Assembly: GCF_016820495.1 (NCBI RefSeq)
Contig: NZ_JADHDU010000006.1
Coordinates: 1 to 64,000 of the forward strand
DNA from: Planococcus beigongshangi
GTDB lineage: Bacteria > Bacillota > Bacilli > Bacillales_A > Planococcaceae
Length of the DNA stretch: 64,000 nucleotides
Reading direction: 5' to 3'
Shown: in pieces, positions 36,379 through 44,952 of the stretch
Position numbering within the stretch: the first letter of the stretch is position 1
Layout of the letters: each line of letters starts with the position of its first letter
Program-made: the position numbers and the translations under genes
Notes under the pieces: generated by a model
Databases searched by the model: none
Told to the model about the DNA's origin: nothing
Seen by the model: the letters and a program-made list of their open reading frames with translations, nothing else

Positions 36379-36897
36379 TTATTGATCCAGCAGATCAAGG
36401 GGCTGCACCAGCTTTTCTGTCCAATCGGTATAGGCGATTTTCGACAGCTTCTCTGCTGCTTCGACAGGACCCGCCTGGAATCCTCCGGTGACCCAGGCGC
36501 TCAAATAGCCAATGGTTCCATAACTGGCAAAAATGGCGTAATCCGTATCGTTGAAAACCTCGTGCAGGCGATCTGCCAGCTGATTGGACAAAAGATGGAT
36601 CGTGTGTGCATCAGAAAACTCCCATCTGTAAAAAGACCAGTAGCTGAGGATATGCCTGCATATCTGCTCTGTCACTGGGCTTGCTTCGGCCGCTTCCGAA
36701 TAAAGGCCGAGGAATTGGCCGTTCAGCGTTGTACGCAATTCATCTACCAATTGATATTTATCCGTAAAATGCAGATAGAATGTAGAGCGGGACACTGCCG
36801 CTTTTTGCACAATATCCTTCACAGACAAGTCATCGAACTGACGGTCGGCCAGCAGCTGCAAGAAAGCTCCCATTATTGTTTCTTTCGTTGTTTTCAT
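36379..36897 (-). CDS. TetR/AcrR family transcriptional regulator
   Basis: 172 residues: helix-turn-helix at about 8-55 (FDDLSVKDIVQKAAVSRSTFYLHFTDK) and a short ligand domain with the C-terminal TetR_C-like part YGTIGYLSAWVTGGF. GGAGG precedes the ATG. It is divergent from an SDR gene 98 bases away, with an inverted repeat in the gap; probably it represses that gene and itself. Confidence 0.87.
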   Translation of the reverse strand: MKTTKETIMGAFLQLLADRQFDDLSVKDIVQKAAVSRSTFYLHFTDKYQLVDELRTTLNGQFLGLYSEAAEASPVTEQICRHILSYWSFYRWEFSDAHTIHLLSNQLADRLHEVFNDTDYAIFASYGTIGYLSAWVTGGFQAGPVEAAEKLSKIAYTDWTEKLVQPLDLLDQ

Positions 36898-36913
36898 TTA
36901 TGACGCCTCCATG

Positions 36914-36934
36914 GACATTTCGGACAAAAATGTC
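36914..36934. promoter_or_regulatory. Inverted repeat, likely TetR operator
   Basis: GACATTT-N7-AAATGTC (36914-36920 and 36928-36934), a perfect 7-7-7 palindrome in the divergent promoter region. Confidence 0.7.
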
Positions 36935-36947
36935 TCGTGAAATTTTC

Positions 36948-36976
36948 TTGAACACTGTTATCCTTAATTATAAAGA
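36948..36976 (+). promoter_or_regulatory. Promoter of the SDR gene
   Basis: TTGAAC (36948-36953), 17-bp spacer, TAAAGA (36971-36976), 20 bases before the start codon. Confidence 0.6.
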
Positions 36977-36995
36977 ATGACAGGAGGAATAACAT

Positions 36996-37820
36996 ATGAC
37001 AAAAGATGTTTATGTAATTACAGGCGGATTTGGCGGAATGGGCAAAGCGACGGCTGAATTGGTCGGCCATAAAGGCACGGTTCTGCTGGCGGATATTTCA
37101 GAGGAGCGCCTTGCCCAAACAAAAGAGGAACTGGCTGCGAAAGGCATCACAGATGTCCATTACCAGACAGTCGATATCACATCTAAAGAAGATGTGGCAA
37201 AACTTGCTGAAAAATCGGCAGAACTTGGTACGTTGAGAGGGCTTGTGCACACTGCAGGACTGTCACCGACAATGGCCGATTCCAAGCGCATCACGGCCGT
37301 CAACCTGGTGGGAACAGGACTGATCCTGGATGCATTCCTGCCGCTGGCAAATGAAAGAACTGCGGCCGTCATGGTATCATCGATGAGCGCTTATATGGTG
37401 CCGCGCCAAGGGCCATTCATGGAAGCATTGACTCAGCCGCTTGCTGAAAACGCAGTGGAAACAATGGAGCAATTCACGCAAGGGGATTCAGGCGCAGCTT
37501 ACAGCATGTCAAAACTTGGCGTCATCCTGATCGTTGAAGATCAGGCTTGGGCATGGGGCGAAAAAGGTGCTCGCCTGAACTCATTGTCCCCTGGCACGAT
37601 CAATACGCCAATGGGCCGTCAGGAAGCTTCCCAGCAGCAACAGATGAAAGTCATGCTGGACCACACGCCGCTCCGCCGTGAAGGAGAGCCGTCTGAAATC
37701 GCATCGGCTATGGAATTCCTGCTGAGCGATGCCGCGTCTTATATCACAGGCATTGACCTCCGCGTAGACGGTGGCACAATCGCCAACTTCCCGCGCATGC
37801 GTGCTTCGATGTCACGTTAA
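36996..37820 (+). CDS. SDR family oxidoreductase
   Basis: 274 residues. ITGGFGGMGKATAE (8-21) binds the dinucleotide; VSSMSAY supplies Ser and AAYSMSKLGV the Tyr-x-x-x-Lys; the end ITGIDLRVDGGTIANF is typical. A roughly 30-residue insert before the Tyr resembles 3-alpha-hydroxysteroid-dehydrogenase-like SDRs. AGGAGG precedes the ATG. Its control by the divergent TetR protein suggests induction by a small molecule, perhaps the substrate. Confidence 0.86.
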   Translation: MTKDVYVITGGFGGMGKATAELVGHKGTVLLADISEERLAQTKEELAAKGITDVHYQTVDITSKEDVAKLAEKSAELGTLRGLVHTAGLSPTMADSKRITAVNLVGTGLILDAFLPLANERTAAVMVSSMSAYMVPRQGPFMEALTQPLAENAVETMEQFTQGDSGAAYSMSKLGVILIVEDQAWAWGEKGARLNSLSPGTINTPMGRQEASQQQQMKVMLDHTPLRREGEPSEIASAMEFLLSDAASYITGIDLRVDGGTIANFPRMRASMSR

Positions 37821-37835
37821 TAAAGATGGAAAGTT

Positions 37836-37873
37836 AAACCCCCGAGAGCGCGATTGATGCTCTTGGGGGGTTT
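37836..37873 (+). terminator. Terminator of the SDR gene
   Basis: Stem AAACCCCCGAGAGC with GCTCTTGGGGGGTTT around a short loop. Confidence 0.8.
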
Positions 37874-37995
37874 CTGATTAAAGTAAATGCATGGGAGAAA
37901 CGTTAAGTATGATAATAAACTATTTTTAAAAACTGTTTAATTATTTGTAAACAAAAGTTATAATTGTTTACAAATATTCAAATGGAGATGATAAG

Positions 37996-38721
37996 GTGGA
38001 AATTGAAGATGCGACGATTGAAGAATTAGTTAAAGGCCATCGGGACATACACGCCTATTATCAATGCCTGTTTTGCGCTGAATCATTTGATAAAGAAGAA
38101 ATTTTCAATACAGGAAACCGTTTTATAACTGCGCGGAAGATGATAGAGCGGCATATTCAGGAGGCACATGGTTCTCCATTTCAGGCGATTATGGAACTGG
38201 ATAAAAAATTGACTGGCCTGTCAAATGTGCAGGCAGAGATGATGAGTCATTTTTTTGAGGGAAAATCCGATTCAGAAACAGTGGCAGCCAGCAGTGTGAA
38301 CAGCGTTTCAACTGTCCGCCAGCACCGGTTCAAACTTCGCGAAAAAGAGAGGCAGGCGAAATTGTTTATTGCCCTGATGGAATTATTGAAAGAAAAAGAT
38401 AAATATATGGTGCATAAAGGAGCGAGGCAAGTGGACGAACGCTATGGCATTGAACAGGAAGTACGGGAAAAAGTATTGAAAGCTTATTTCAAGGATGGCC
38501 TCGATGGACCGATTGAAACGATCCCGAGCAAGGAAAAGAAGAAGCTCATCGTTTTGCAGCATATCGTGACAAAATTTGAAAAAGGTCATTCATACAATGA
38601 AAAAGAAGTGAATGCGATTTTGAAAGAAATAAACGCAGATTTCGTTTCACTTCGAAGACATTTGATCGAATACGGATTCATGGACCGCAACAACGAGGGT
38701 TCTACATATTGGGTGAAATAA
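37996..38721 (+). CDS. DUF2087-containing transcriptional regulator
   Basis: 241 residues. The N-terminal part has CLFCAESFD...H, a possible zinc pair, and a central LuxR-like segment (GLSNVQAEMMSHFFEGKSDSETVAASS.. STVRQHRFKLREKE). The C-terminal 70 residues are a DUF2087 domain: KKKLIVLQHIVTKFEKG, YNEKEVNAILKEINADFVSLRRHLIEYGFM. Such proteins are common single-gene regulators in Bacillales. Start GTG 37996 with GGAGATGATAAG upstream. Next gene, paiA, follows after 40 bases and may be cotranscribed. Confidence 0.83.
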   Translation: MEIEDATIEELVKGHRDIHAYYQCLFCAESFDKEEIFNTGNRFITARKMIERHIQEAHGSPFQAIMELDKKLTGLSNVQAEMMSHFFEGKSDSETVAASSVNSVSTVRQHRFKLREKERQAKLFIALMELLKEKDKYMVHKGARQVDERYGIEQEVREKVLKAYFKDGLDGPIETIPSKEKKKLIVLQHIVTKFEKGHSYNEKEVNAILKEINADFVSLRRHLIEYGFMDRNNEGSTYWVK

Positions 38722-38761
38722 TAATGGATTATCGGGCTTGTGGGCGGAAGGAGTGGAATCG

Positions 38762-39280
38762 ATGGATATTAAAATTAAGAAGTGTTTGATCGAAGATGTG
38801 AAGGAGCTGCAGAAGATCAGTGTAATTACATTTACAGAAACGTTCGAAGAACATAATACGCAGGAGCATATTAAGGCTTATCTGGACAAGGCGTTCAGTA
38901 TTCCGCAAATGGAAAAAGAATTGGCCAATCCTTTTTCGCGTTTCTTTTTCGTAACGGCGGACGGGCAAGTGGCGGGTTATCTGAAAGTGAATGAAAATGA
39001 CGCGCAGACAGAAGATATGGGTGAAGATGCGTTTGAAATCGAGCGTATTTATATAAGCCGCGCCTTCCAGAAACATGGATTGGGGAAACATCTGATGGAG
39101 CGGGCGCTGGAATTGGCTGCCGGGCTTGGGAAAAAGAAACTCTGGCTCGGCGTTTGGGAGCATAATGATAACGCCATCTCGTTCTATCAGAAAAAAGGCT
39201 TCGTCAAAACGGCCGAACATTCCTTTTTCATGGGGGATGATGAACAAATCGACTGGATCATGGTAAAAGAGCTGGATTGA
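38762..39280 (+). CDS. paiA: Spermidine/spermine N-acetyltransferase PaiA
   Basis: 172 residues, GNAT fold. The match to B. subtilis PaiA is strong along the length: the CoA-binding EIERIYISRAFQKHGLGKHLM, then LGVWEHNDNAISFYQKKGFV and HSFFMGDDEQIDW. PaiA acetylates polyamines and lowers their toxicity; its usual partner paiB is not next to it. The frame is open from 38738 but AAGGAG at 38748-38753 fits ATG 38762. Confidence 0.9.
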   Translation: MDIKIKKCLIEDVKELQKISVITFTETFEEHNTQEHIKAYLDKAFSIPQMEKELANPFSRFFFVTADGQVAGYLKVNENDAQTEDMGEDAFEIERIYISRAFQKHGLGKHLMERALELAAGLGKKKLWLGVWEHNDNAISFYQKKGFVKTAEHSFFMGDDEQIDWIMVKELD

Positions 39281-39308
39281 GGGCGGGTTTTTAATTTTTT
39301 TCGCTGTT

Positions 39309-39428
39309 GTGTGCGGTGAGGGGACTTTATGTGCGCTGAGCGGATATTGTGTGCGCAGAAATGGATTTATGTGCGGTGACAGAGATTTATGTGCGGAAAA
39401 CAGGTTTTATGTGCGCAGTGCCGATAAT
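39309..39428. repeat. Six tandem 20-bp repeats with core TGTGCG
   Basis: Units start at 39309, 39329, 39349, 39369, 39389 and 39409, each exactly 20 bp. Each unit begins [AG]TGTGCG and units mostly end TTT or ATT, with a variable purine-rich middle. Downstream at about 39452-39472 inverted copies of the core occur (TGCACAT, CGCAC). No gene overlaps. Not a CRISPR: units are contiguous with no conserved spacer scheme. Confidence 0.85.
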
Positions 39429-39548
39429 TTGCCGTTTATACTAAATTTTTGCACATGATATCATTCGCACAATCCAAGATATTCGCCCCACCGGACATCA
39501 ACCGCAACAGCGGACGTTTTTCGCGGTGGCGAAAAACTCCAATCCCTA

Positions 39549-39583
39549 AAAAGGAAGGCTTCGCATCCGCGAAGCCTTTTTCC
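39549..39583. terminator. Terminator of the PadR/HAAS operon
   Basis: Perfect stem AAGGCTTCGC/GCGAAGCCTT (39555-39564 with 39569-39578) flanked by A run and T run, so it can act in both directions. Confidence 0.8.
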
Positions 39584-39593
39584 ATCCATCAAT

Positions 39594-40625
39594 TCAGTCG
39601 ATCAGTTGGACTGTAATGCTGCCGTTATCAGATTGCAGGTCGATCGGGTGGTGACCGCTGCCGAAGACGGTTTTTCTGTTTTTGGATCCGAAGACGGAAA
39701 TTGAACCCCAGTCAACGTCTGCCTGAATGGTGGCATTTTCAGGGTAGGCACGGGTCTCGAGCAAAATGGCGCCGTTATCCGTTTCCAGTTCGATGACCCG
39801 ATCGAGATTGCCGGTGAGCAGATGGATGCGGCCATTATCCGTGCGTGCCTGGACATCCCCATCAATTTCGGTCAGTGTGATAGCTCCGTTGGCTGAATTG
39901 GCTTCAATATTCCCGCACTGGATTTCGTGCATCACCAGCTCGCCGTTTTCCGTTTCAGCTTCGATGTTTTTGGCCTGGACCGACTTGAGGCGGATATCCC
40001 CATTTTCCGAATTCACCGTGAAACGCCCGGCGCCAATCCCGGAAATATCGATGCGTCCATTTTCAGCTTCCAATTCAAGCAGAGTGGCGAAAAGGCGTTC
40101 GCCAGTGATGCTCCCATTTTCAGAGCTGATCTGTATTCTTTCATACAGTCTGTCCGGCAGCCGGACATTCAGTGTCGGCGTATTGGTGCTGCGTGTGATG
40201 CGGAAGATTCCCCATAATGTACTTTCTTCCTTCAAAGAGATGACAAGTGTGCGATTTACAATATCAACAGCCAGCTGCTGTTTGTAATTCTTATCCGTTA
40301 TATCCACATGCATTTTTCCATCTTCCGAAGGGAAGATCACCAGCATTCCATTCTCAATTTCGATATCCACTTTATCGAATTTGTCTTTCGTCATGTCGAT
40401 GTCCAGGGAAGGTGCCGCTGTCTTATTGAAATCAAAACTATCGACAAGTTCTTTGGCGATCGCTGCCGGTTCTCCAAGCTCAGCAGCAATCTCGCTGTCC
40501 GACTTGCCATCAGCTCGGCCATTTGCGAAATACTCGCGGATGTCCTGCAGAATATCTGTGCGTTCTTCAGCTGGAAGGGAATTCAAAGCCGTTTCCAGTT
40601 CCTGTATGAATTGATTTTCAGTCAT
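39594..40625 (-). CDS. HAAS (DUF1700) plus DUF4097 protein
   Basis: 343 residues. The first 65 residues form a HAAS helical domain (FIQELETALNSLPAEERTDILQDIREYF...ELGEPAAIAKELV), the rest a repeated beta-strand domain of the DUF4097 type with recurring ENG/DNG turns (SENGSITG, AENGRIDIS, SENGDIRL, TENGELVM, SANGAITL, TDNGRIHL), as in toast-rack or beta-helix folds. No membrane helix is seen, unusual for HAAS proteins. It follows a PadR regulator with 8-base overlap, the standard PadR-HAAS pair. Function unknown; probably envelope-related sensing. Confidence 0.85.
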   Translation of the reverse strand: MTENQFIQELETALNSLPAEERTDILQDIREYFANGRADGKSDSEIAAELGEPAAIAKELVDSFDFNKTAAPSLDIDMTKDKFDKVDIEIENGMLVIFPSEDGKMHVDITDKNYKQQLAVDIVNRTLVISLKEESTLWGIFRITRSTNTPTLNVRLPDRLYERIQISSENGSITGERLFATLLELEAENGRIDISGIGAGRFTVNSENGDIRLKSVQAKNIEAETENGELVMHEIQCGNIEANSANGAITLTEIDGDVQARTDNGRIHLLTGNLDRVIELETDNGAILLETRAYPENATIQADVDWGSISVFGSKNRKTVFGSGHHPIDLQSDNGSITVQLID

Positions 40626-40941
40626 TTTCTACACCCTCTTCGATTAATTTATTGACTCCGTCCGTAAAACTCTTCCATTCATCCAGCTGTTCGTGGAGAT
40701 ACGTTCTGCCGGCATCCGTCAGCGAATAGTATTTACGCGGTGGGCCTTCCGTCGACTCCTGCAGGTAAGTGGAGAAATAGCCTTCCTTCGTCAGGCGGCG
40801 AAGCAGCGGATAGACTGCACCTTCCGAAATGGCGATGCGGTCTGATATTTTCTGGACCAGCTCATAGCCGTACCGGTCCTGTTTATCCAAAAGTACCAGC
40901 ACACATAAATTCAGGACGCCTTTTTTAAATTGAATATTCAC
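40618..40941 (-). CDS. PadR family transcriptional regulator
   Basis: 107 residues: winged helix with GYELVQKISDRIAISEGAVYPLLRRLTKEGYFSTYLQES and PPRKYYSLTDAGRTYL, the PadR signature. Start GTG 40941 with GAAAAGGAGG upstream. It is encoded with the HAAS/DUF4097 gene and would repress this small operon, possibly also the transporter further upstream. Confidence 0.92.
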   Translation of the reverse strand: MNIQFKKGVLNLCVLVLLDKQDRYGYELVQKISDRIAISEGAVYPLLRRLTKEGYFSTYLQESTEGPPRKYYSLTDAGRTYLHEQLDEWKSFTDGVNKLIEEGVEND

Positions 40942-41060
40942 CGGAACTGCCTCCTTTTCTCACTAGTATTTTATAAACAGTAGTGGTTAATGAATAATAT
41001 ATCATCCAGTACTGTTCAGTGCAAGGTATTGAAATAAAATATTTTAATTTATTTGACAAT

Positions 41061-41100
41061 AAGAAAAACCTGCCCAGAGCACAGACTCCGAACAGGCATC
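41061..41100 (-). terminator. Terminator of the BceAB-type operon
   Basis: On the minus strand GCCTGTTCGGAG pairs with CTCTGGGCAGG (with G-U pairs), followed by TTTTTC. Confidence 0.75.
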
Positions 41101-41107
41101 ATTGATT

Positions 41108-42937
41108 TTATTGGCGTGGCAGCACGATCTTCCGGTACAAATGAACCGTAAAGAAATAATAACCGCCATAGATTGCCAGGAAAATCAGGAGGGAGACCCA
41201 CAAACGATAATACGGGTCGTCCATGATGAAGGAAAACATCCGCATGCCGACCAGCACATGCAGCAGCCCTAAAACGCCAGGGAAGAGAAAGACGATCAGA
41301 ATTTCCCGATGGATGGAATTTTCCAGAAGCCGGCGGCGCACGCCGAGTTTTCGCAGGCTGTCGTAACGGCGGATGTCATTATTTGCGCCCGATAGAATTT
41401 TGAACATCAGGATGCTGGCCATCATCGTCAGAAATGCGAGTCCGAGAAAGAAGCCCATGAAAAAAGTTCCGCTGGCAATCGCATATTGCGTTTCGAACTG
41501 GGCGTACTTGGTGGCGACAGAATCGGTTTCAGGATCGAATCCAGCGAACAGGGCCGTGTACGTGGATTCCTGCAGCCGGGCGAGCTCCTGCCATTTTTCC
41601 ATATGAGCAGCAAAGTCGTTTGTTCTTGCGAGCATGACTGAAATTTCTTCTCCGCCCGCACGTTCATATTCAATGAGCGGAACGATATGGGAATTTCTTG
41701 TACCGAACAGAGCGGGATTGACTGTTTCAAGCGCGCTCATCCAGGTGTCCGGCACAATCTGGTAACCATCTTCAATTTCCAGATTCTCAGGCAAAGAACC
41801 GGGACGCATGACGTCATAAGTTACCCAGTCTTTGACGAGCGGCGGCGTTGCAACAAGTTCTTCCCGGACGAAATACATCGTTTCATCATCCAGTTTGAAA
41901 CGGAAAGTAAGCTGTTCTTCAAGCGGTATGGAATTCAATAATTCAGTTTCTGCAGCACCGGGATTATAAAGCGTCGTATCATATTGCCAGTATTCATCAA
42001 TCGAAGTGAAGGCGTTATTTTTGAAAGCGAATCCTCCAGCGATGGCACCCGCAGATAATGCAATGAGCATCGCGATGGTGGCAAGCACCCATTTCAGATT
42101 GGACAGGCGGAAGCTGAGCTGTCCGGAAGTGAATGAGTTGATCCCTTTGAAATTCACTGTTTTATTTCGTTTCCATTTCCGGACGATGACCGGCAGCAGC
42201 GCAACGAACAGCAGATAAGTTCCGAGCGTCGTCGCGACCGGTGCGGTGAATAGTCCGATAAACCGAAGCTGTTCCATGAAGTACAGTGCGAAATAGCCGA
42301 TCCCAAGCAATAAAACACCGAGAAAAATCTGCAGCACAGCACTTTTCGGTTTTTCCGGCACGATATCGTTCTGCACTTCAGAACGCAATAAGTCGATGAT
42401 GGATGATTTGGCGAGACGCATATTATGGACCGACGATGTAATGAAAGAGACTAGCAGAAAATAAATCATTGTCCAAAAAACTGCGGGCAGGTAGATGATC
42501 TTGAATTGAGTGAATTCGACATTCAGACCGTTCATCAGCAGCCAGGAGACAAGAAGGGATAAAAGGATACCGAGTGTGAGGCCAATGACAAGTGAAATGG
42601 CCGTAATCGCCATCGTCTCAATCTGGAATACACGCCTGATCTGGAATTTTTTCGCGCCGATCAATTCATAGAGGCCGAATTCTTTTTTCCTGAGAGACAG
42701 CAGAAACGAATTGGTATAGAACAAATAGAAGAAAGTAATGACTGAAAGCATTACTGTACCTACGAGAAAAACCGACTGGATATTATTGATGACGGAATTT
42801 TGGGTGATGAATTCCTTGTTCAGCGACATCGTCAGGAACATATAAAAGACGGCAATGGAAATGATCAATCCCGTAAAAAGAATGATGTAATCGCGCTGTT
42901 TCCTTTTCAGCCCGTTTAAGGCAAGTTTTGTGATCAT
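41108..42937 (-). CDS. BceB-type ABC transporter permease
   Basis: 609 residues, ten membrane helices in FtsX arrangement, with a large outer domain of about 170 residues between helices 7 and 8 (about 300-490), the place where BceB-type permeases sense peptide antibiotics. The start MITKLALNGLKRKQRDYIILF is typical of the family. Slightly shorter than B. subtilis BceB (about 646). Overlaps the ATPase gene by four bases. No BceRS-type two-component genes are adjacent, so either a distant pair or the nearby PadR controls it. Probable role: removal of cell-wall-active peptides. Confidence 0.88.
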   Translation of the reverse strand: MITKLALNGLKRKQRDYIILFTGLIISIAVFYMFLTMSLNKEFITQNSVINNIQSVFLVGTVMLSVITFFYLFYTNSFLLSLRKKEFGLYELIGAKKFQIRRVFQIETMAITAISLVIGLTLGILLSLLVSWLLMNGLNVEFTQFKIIYLPAVFWTMIYFLLVSFITSSVHNMRLAKSSIIDLLRSEVQNDIVPEKPKSAVLQIFLGVLLLGIGYFALYFMEQLRFIGLFTAPVATTLGTYLLFVALLPVIVRKWKRNKTVNFKGINSFTSGQLSFRLSNLKWVLATIAMLIALSAGAIAGGFAFKNNAFTSIDEYWQYDTTLYNPGAAETELLNSIPLEEQLTFRFKLDDETMYFVREELVATPPLVKDWVTYDVMRPGSLPENLEIEDGYQIVPDTWMSALETVNPALFGTRNSHIVPLIEYERAGGEEISVMLARTNDFAAHMEKWQELARLQESTYTALFAGFDPETDSVATKYAQFETQYAIASGTFFMGFFLGLAFLTMMASILMFKILSGANNDIRRYDSLRKLGVRRRLLENSIHREILIVFLFPGVLGLLHVLVGMRMFSFIMDDPYYRLWVSLLIFLAIYGGYYFFTVHLYRKIVLPRQ

Positions 42938-43707
42938 GCGCGGACACCTGCCACAGGACGGCGATCCAGGTCGCCGAGAACTGTTAGAATTTCCTGGTGA
43001 AACTCCTCACGGCTGCCGCGTGAGCGGAGTTCCCGGTCGAGCTTGCCGTCTTTGATGAACAGCAGCCGGCTGCAATAGCTGGCGCTCCGCGGATCGTGCG
43101 TCACCATCATGATGGAAACTTTCCGATCTTCATTCAGATCCGCCAGCGTTTCAAGCAGTGTTGCGGCATTCCGGGAATCGAGCGCGCCAGTCGGTTCGTC
43201 AGCCAGCAGCAGCGCCGGCTGGTGAATCAGTGCCCGGGCAATAGCCGTCCGCTGCTTTTGTCCGCCGGACAGTTCCGCCGGATATTTTTCAGTAAGGTCG
43301 CTGATTCCGAGGAGACGGGAAACCTGGCTTACACTTGCCTGAATTTTTTCCAGTTTCGTATTTTGTAGCGACAGCGGCAGGGAGATGTTTTCAAATACAG
43401 TCATATTTTCAAGCAGGTTAAAATCCTGAAAGATGAACCCGAGTTTTTCGGAGCGGAAGTCCGACAGCTGATCTTCATTCATGGAAGAAATTGAAACCCC
43501 GTCAATCGAAATTTCACCGCTTGTCATTGGATCCAAAGTAGCCACCATGTTCAATAAGGTCGTTTTGCCGGAACCGGATGGACCCATGATACCGATGAAT
43601 TCACCTTCGTTCATTGAAAAAGAAAGGTCCTGTATGGCCGTATAAGTGGCAGCCCCTTTCATGCCGTATGTTTTTGATATTTTTGAAGCCTGTAAAATGG
43701 ATTTCAT
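42934..43707 (-). CDS. BceA-type ABC transporter ATP-binding protein
   Basis: 257 residues: Walker A GPSGSGKTTLL near 43-53, signature LSGGQKQR, Walker B LLLADEPTGALDSR, H-loop TH. The sequence ISSMNEDQLSDFRSEKLGFIFQDFNLL is the Q-loop region typical for antibiotic-peptide exporters. ATG 43707 is set by GGAGG seven bases upstream; a TTG three bases earlier is less well placed. C-terminal 30 residues (RELRSRGSREEFHQEILTV) are family-typical. Confidence 0.9.
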   Translation of the reverse strand: MKSILQASKISKTYGMKGAATYTAIQDLSFSMNEGEFIGIMGPSGSGKTTLLNMVATLDPMTSGEISIDGVSISSMNEDQLSDFRSEKLGFIFQDFNLLENMTVFENISLPLSLQNTKLEKIQASVSQVSRLLGISDLTEKYPAELSGGQKQRTAIARALIHQPALLLADEPTGALDSRNAATLLETLADLNEDRKVSIMMVTHDPRSASYCSRLLFIKDGKLDRELRSRGSREEFHQEILTVLGDLDRRPVAGVRA

Positions 43708-43806
43708 CAAAATTCCTCCAGTCGCTTTAAAAGCTTATTGGCCTCAGTATAATGCGCAAACATGAAGAAATTCGGTATGAAAAAATGAAGAATTCTTAAG
43801 TTTTCC

Positions 43807-43840
43807 ATAAAAAAAGAAGCTGTACAGGACAGCCTCTTCT
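43807..43840 (-). terminator. Terminator of the GNAT gene
   Basis: Minus strand: AGAAGAGGCTGT pairs with ACAGCTTCTTTTT, ending in a T run. Confidence 0.78.
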
Positions 43841-44840
43841 AATGGGTCGAATTTATCCCATCCGCCCACAGCACGCGTTCATCAATCTGGCGGTGAAGCC
43901 TGTAGGCGTATGGGTTAAAGCCGCGGCTCGGAAGAAAGTTTGAAATCGGCAGGTTTGCCATCCGCCAATCCGTTTCGAAAAACTTGAAACCGGATTGTTT
44001 GGCTTCATACAGGGCAATTGCCAGGAGCCGGCTGGAAAGACCTTTGCCGCGGGCGGCTTCCTGGGTGGCGACACAGCTGACAGTGCTGCAGTTTGCTGGA
44101 ATCTTCATATCCGTTTCGCTTTCGGGATCCGGCCAGGTCGCGAGACAGCTGATGATTGAGCCATCGTCACCGAATGCCGCCCAAAACCTGACATCTTCTT
44201 CATCAAGCAATTCAGCATAGCCGTCGTTCATATCCGGCAGCATTTCAGGCAGTGTCGCACCCCACACAGGTGCCGCCGCGACTTGTGAAGCGATTTTATT
44301 CGACATCGCACGCACTGCAGCTTCATCGGCTTTCGTCGCTAGCCGGATGGAAGAATCCAGAGGAGGAGGCGGTGCCACATGTTCCAGACTCAGCAGTGCA
44401 TGTACCTGTTCATGGGCAAAGCATAGGCGGAACCAGGCTTCGACCCATTTTTCATTGCCGCAGGGCGTCATCACAAAATGGCTGAAATAGCCAAGCCGGA
44501 TCAATCTTTCACCTAAATGGCTGTATAACTGGCGGATCAGTTCGGGAGTCTCGTCGGCTGCAATGGCATAACCGGCATAGTCGATCCAGGCATGGCGTCC
44601 GCGCTGCGGTTCATTGAGCGTGTTGGCGATCATAAAACCGACCAGTTTGCCATTCCGGACAGCAGCGATCCCTATATAATCGCCTTTCGTCAATAAACCC
44701 CGGACCGCTTTTTCAGCATGGCCGGCCTCTTCAAAGCGGTCAGGCAGTTCGGGAAAAGAATTTCTTTCTTCCTGGTGGCGCATGGCAAGAAGTTTTGCGG
44801 CGTCAACAATCATTTCTTCAGTGAAATTCAGGATATCCAC
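43839..44840 (-). CDS. Double-GNAT acetyltransferase-like protein
   Basis: 333 residues with two GNAT-like halves. The C-terminal half has the acetyl-CoA loop QEAARGKGLSSRLL and ends with FFETDWRMANLPISNFLPSRGF, typical of proteins annotated GNAT N-acetyltransferase in Bacillus. The first half (about 1-150) is a degenerate copy (IAAVRNGKLVGFMIAN). Start GTG 44840 with GAGGG upstream; the frame stays open to 44915 but without a ribosome binding site. Substrate unknown. Confidence 0.82.
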   Translation of the reverse strand: MDILNFTEEMIVDAAKLLAMRHQEERNSFPELPDRFEEAGHAEKAVRGLLTKGDYIGIAAVRNGKLVGFMIANTLNEPQRGRHAWIDYAGYAIAADETPELIRQLYSHLGERLIRLGYFSHFVMTPCGNEKWVEAWFRLCFAHEQVHALLSLEHVAPPPPLDSSIRLATKADEAAVRAMSNKIASQVAAAPVWGATLPEMLPDMNDGYAELLDEEDVRFWAAFGDDGSIISCLATWPDPESETDMKIPANCSTVSCVATQEAARGKGLSSRLLAIALYEAKQSGFKFFETDWRMANLPISNFLPSRGFNPYAYRLHRQIDERVLWADGINSTH

Positions 44841-44916
44841 GGGTTTCCCTCTTTTCTTAACTGGAATAATTAATAGAATTCCACACAGAAGGGAGAAATC
44901 CTTTATCAGCAGCAAG

Positions 44917-44951
44917 AAAAACCCCTTCCTGCAGCAGAAGGGGTTTTTTTC
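44917..44951 (-). terminator. Terminator of the MMPL/HssRS-like operon
   Basis: Stem AACCCCTTC/GAAGGGGTT type hairpin (44918-44948) with A and T runs on both sides, located just behind the stop at 44953. Confidence 0.82.
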
Positions 44952-44952
44952 A

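Noticed and set aside
39309-39428. Tandem repeats considered as CRISPR
   Set aside because: Units are 20 bp and directly joined; only about seven bases are conserved, with no separate spacers and no cas genes.
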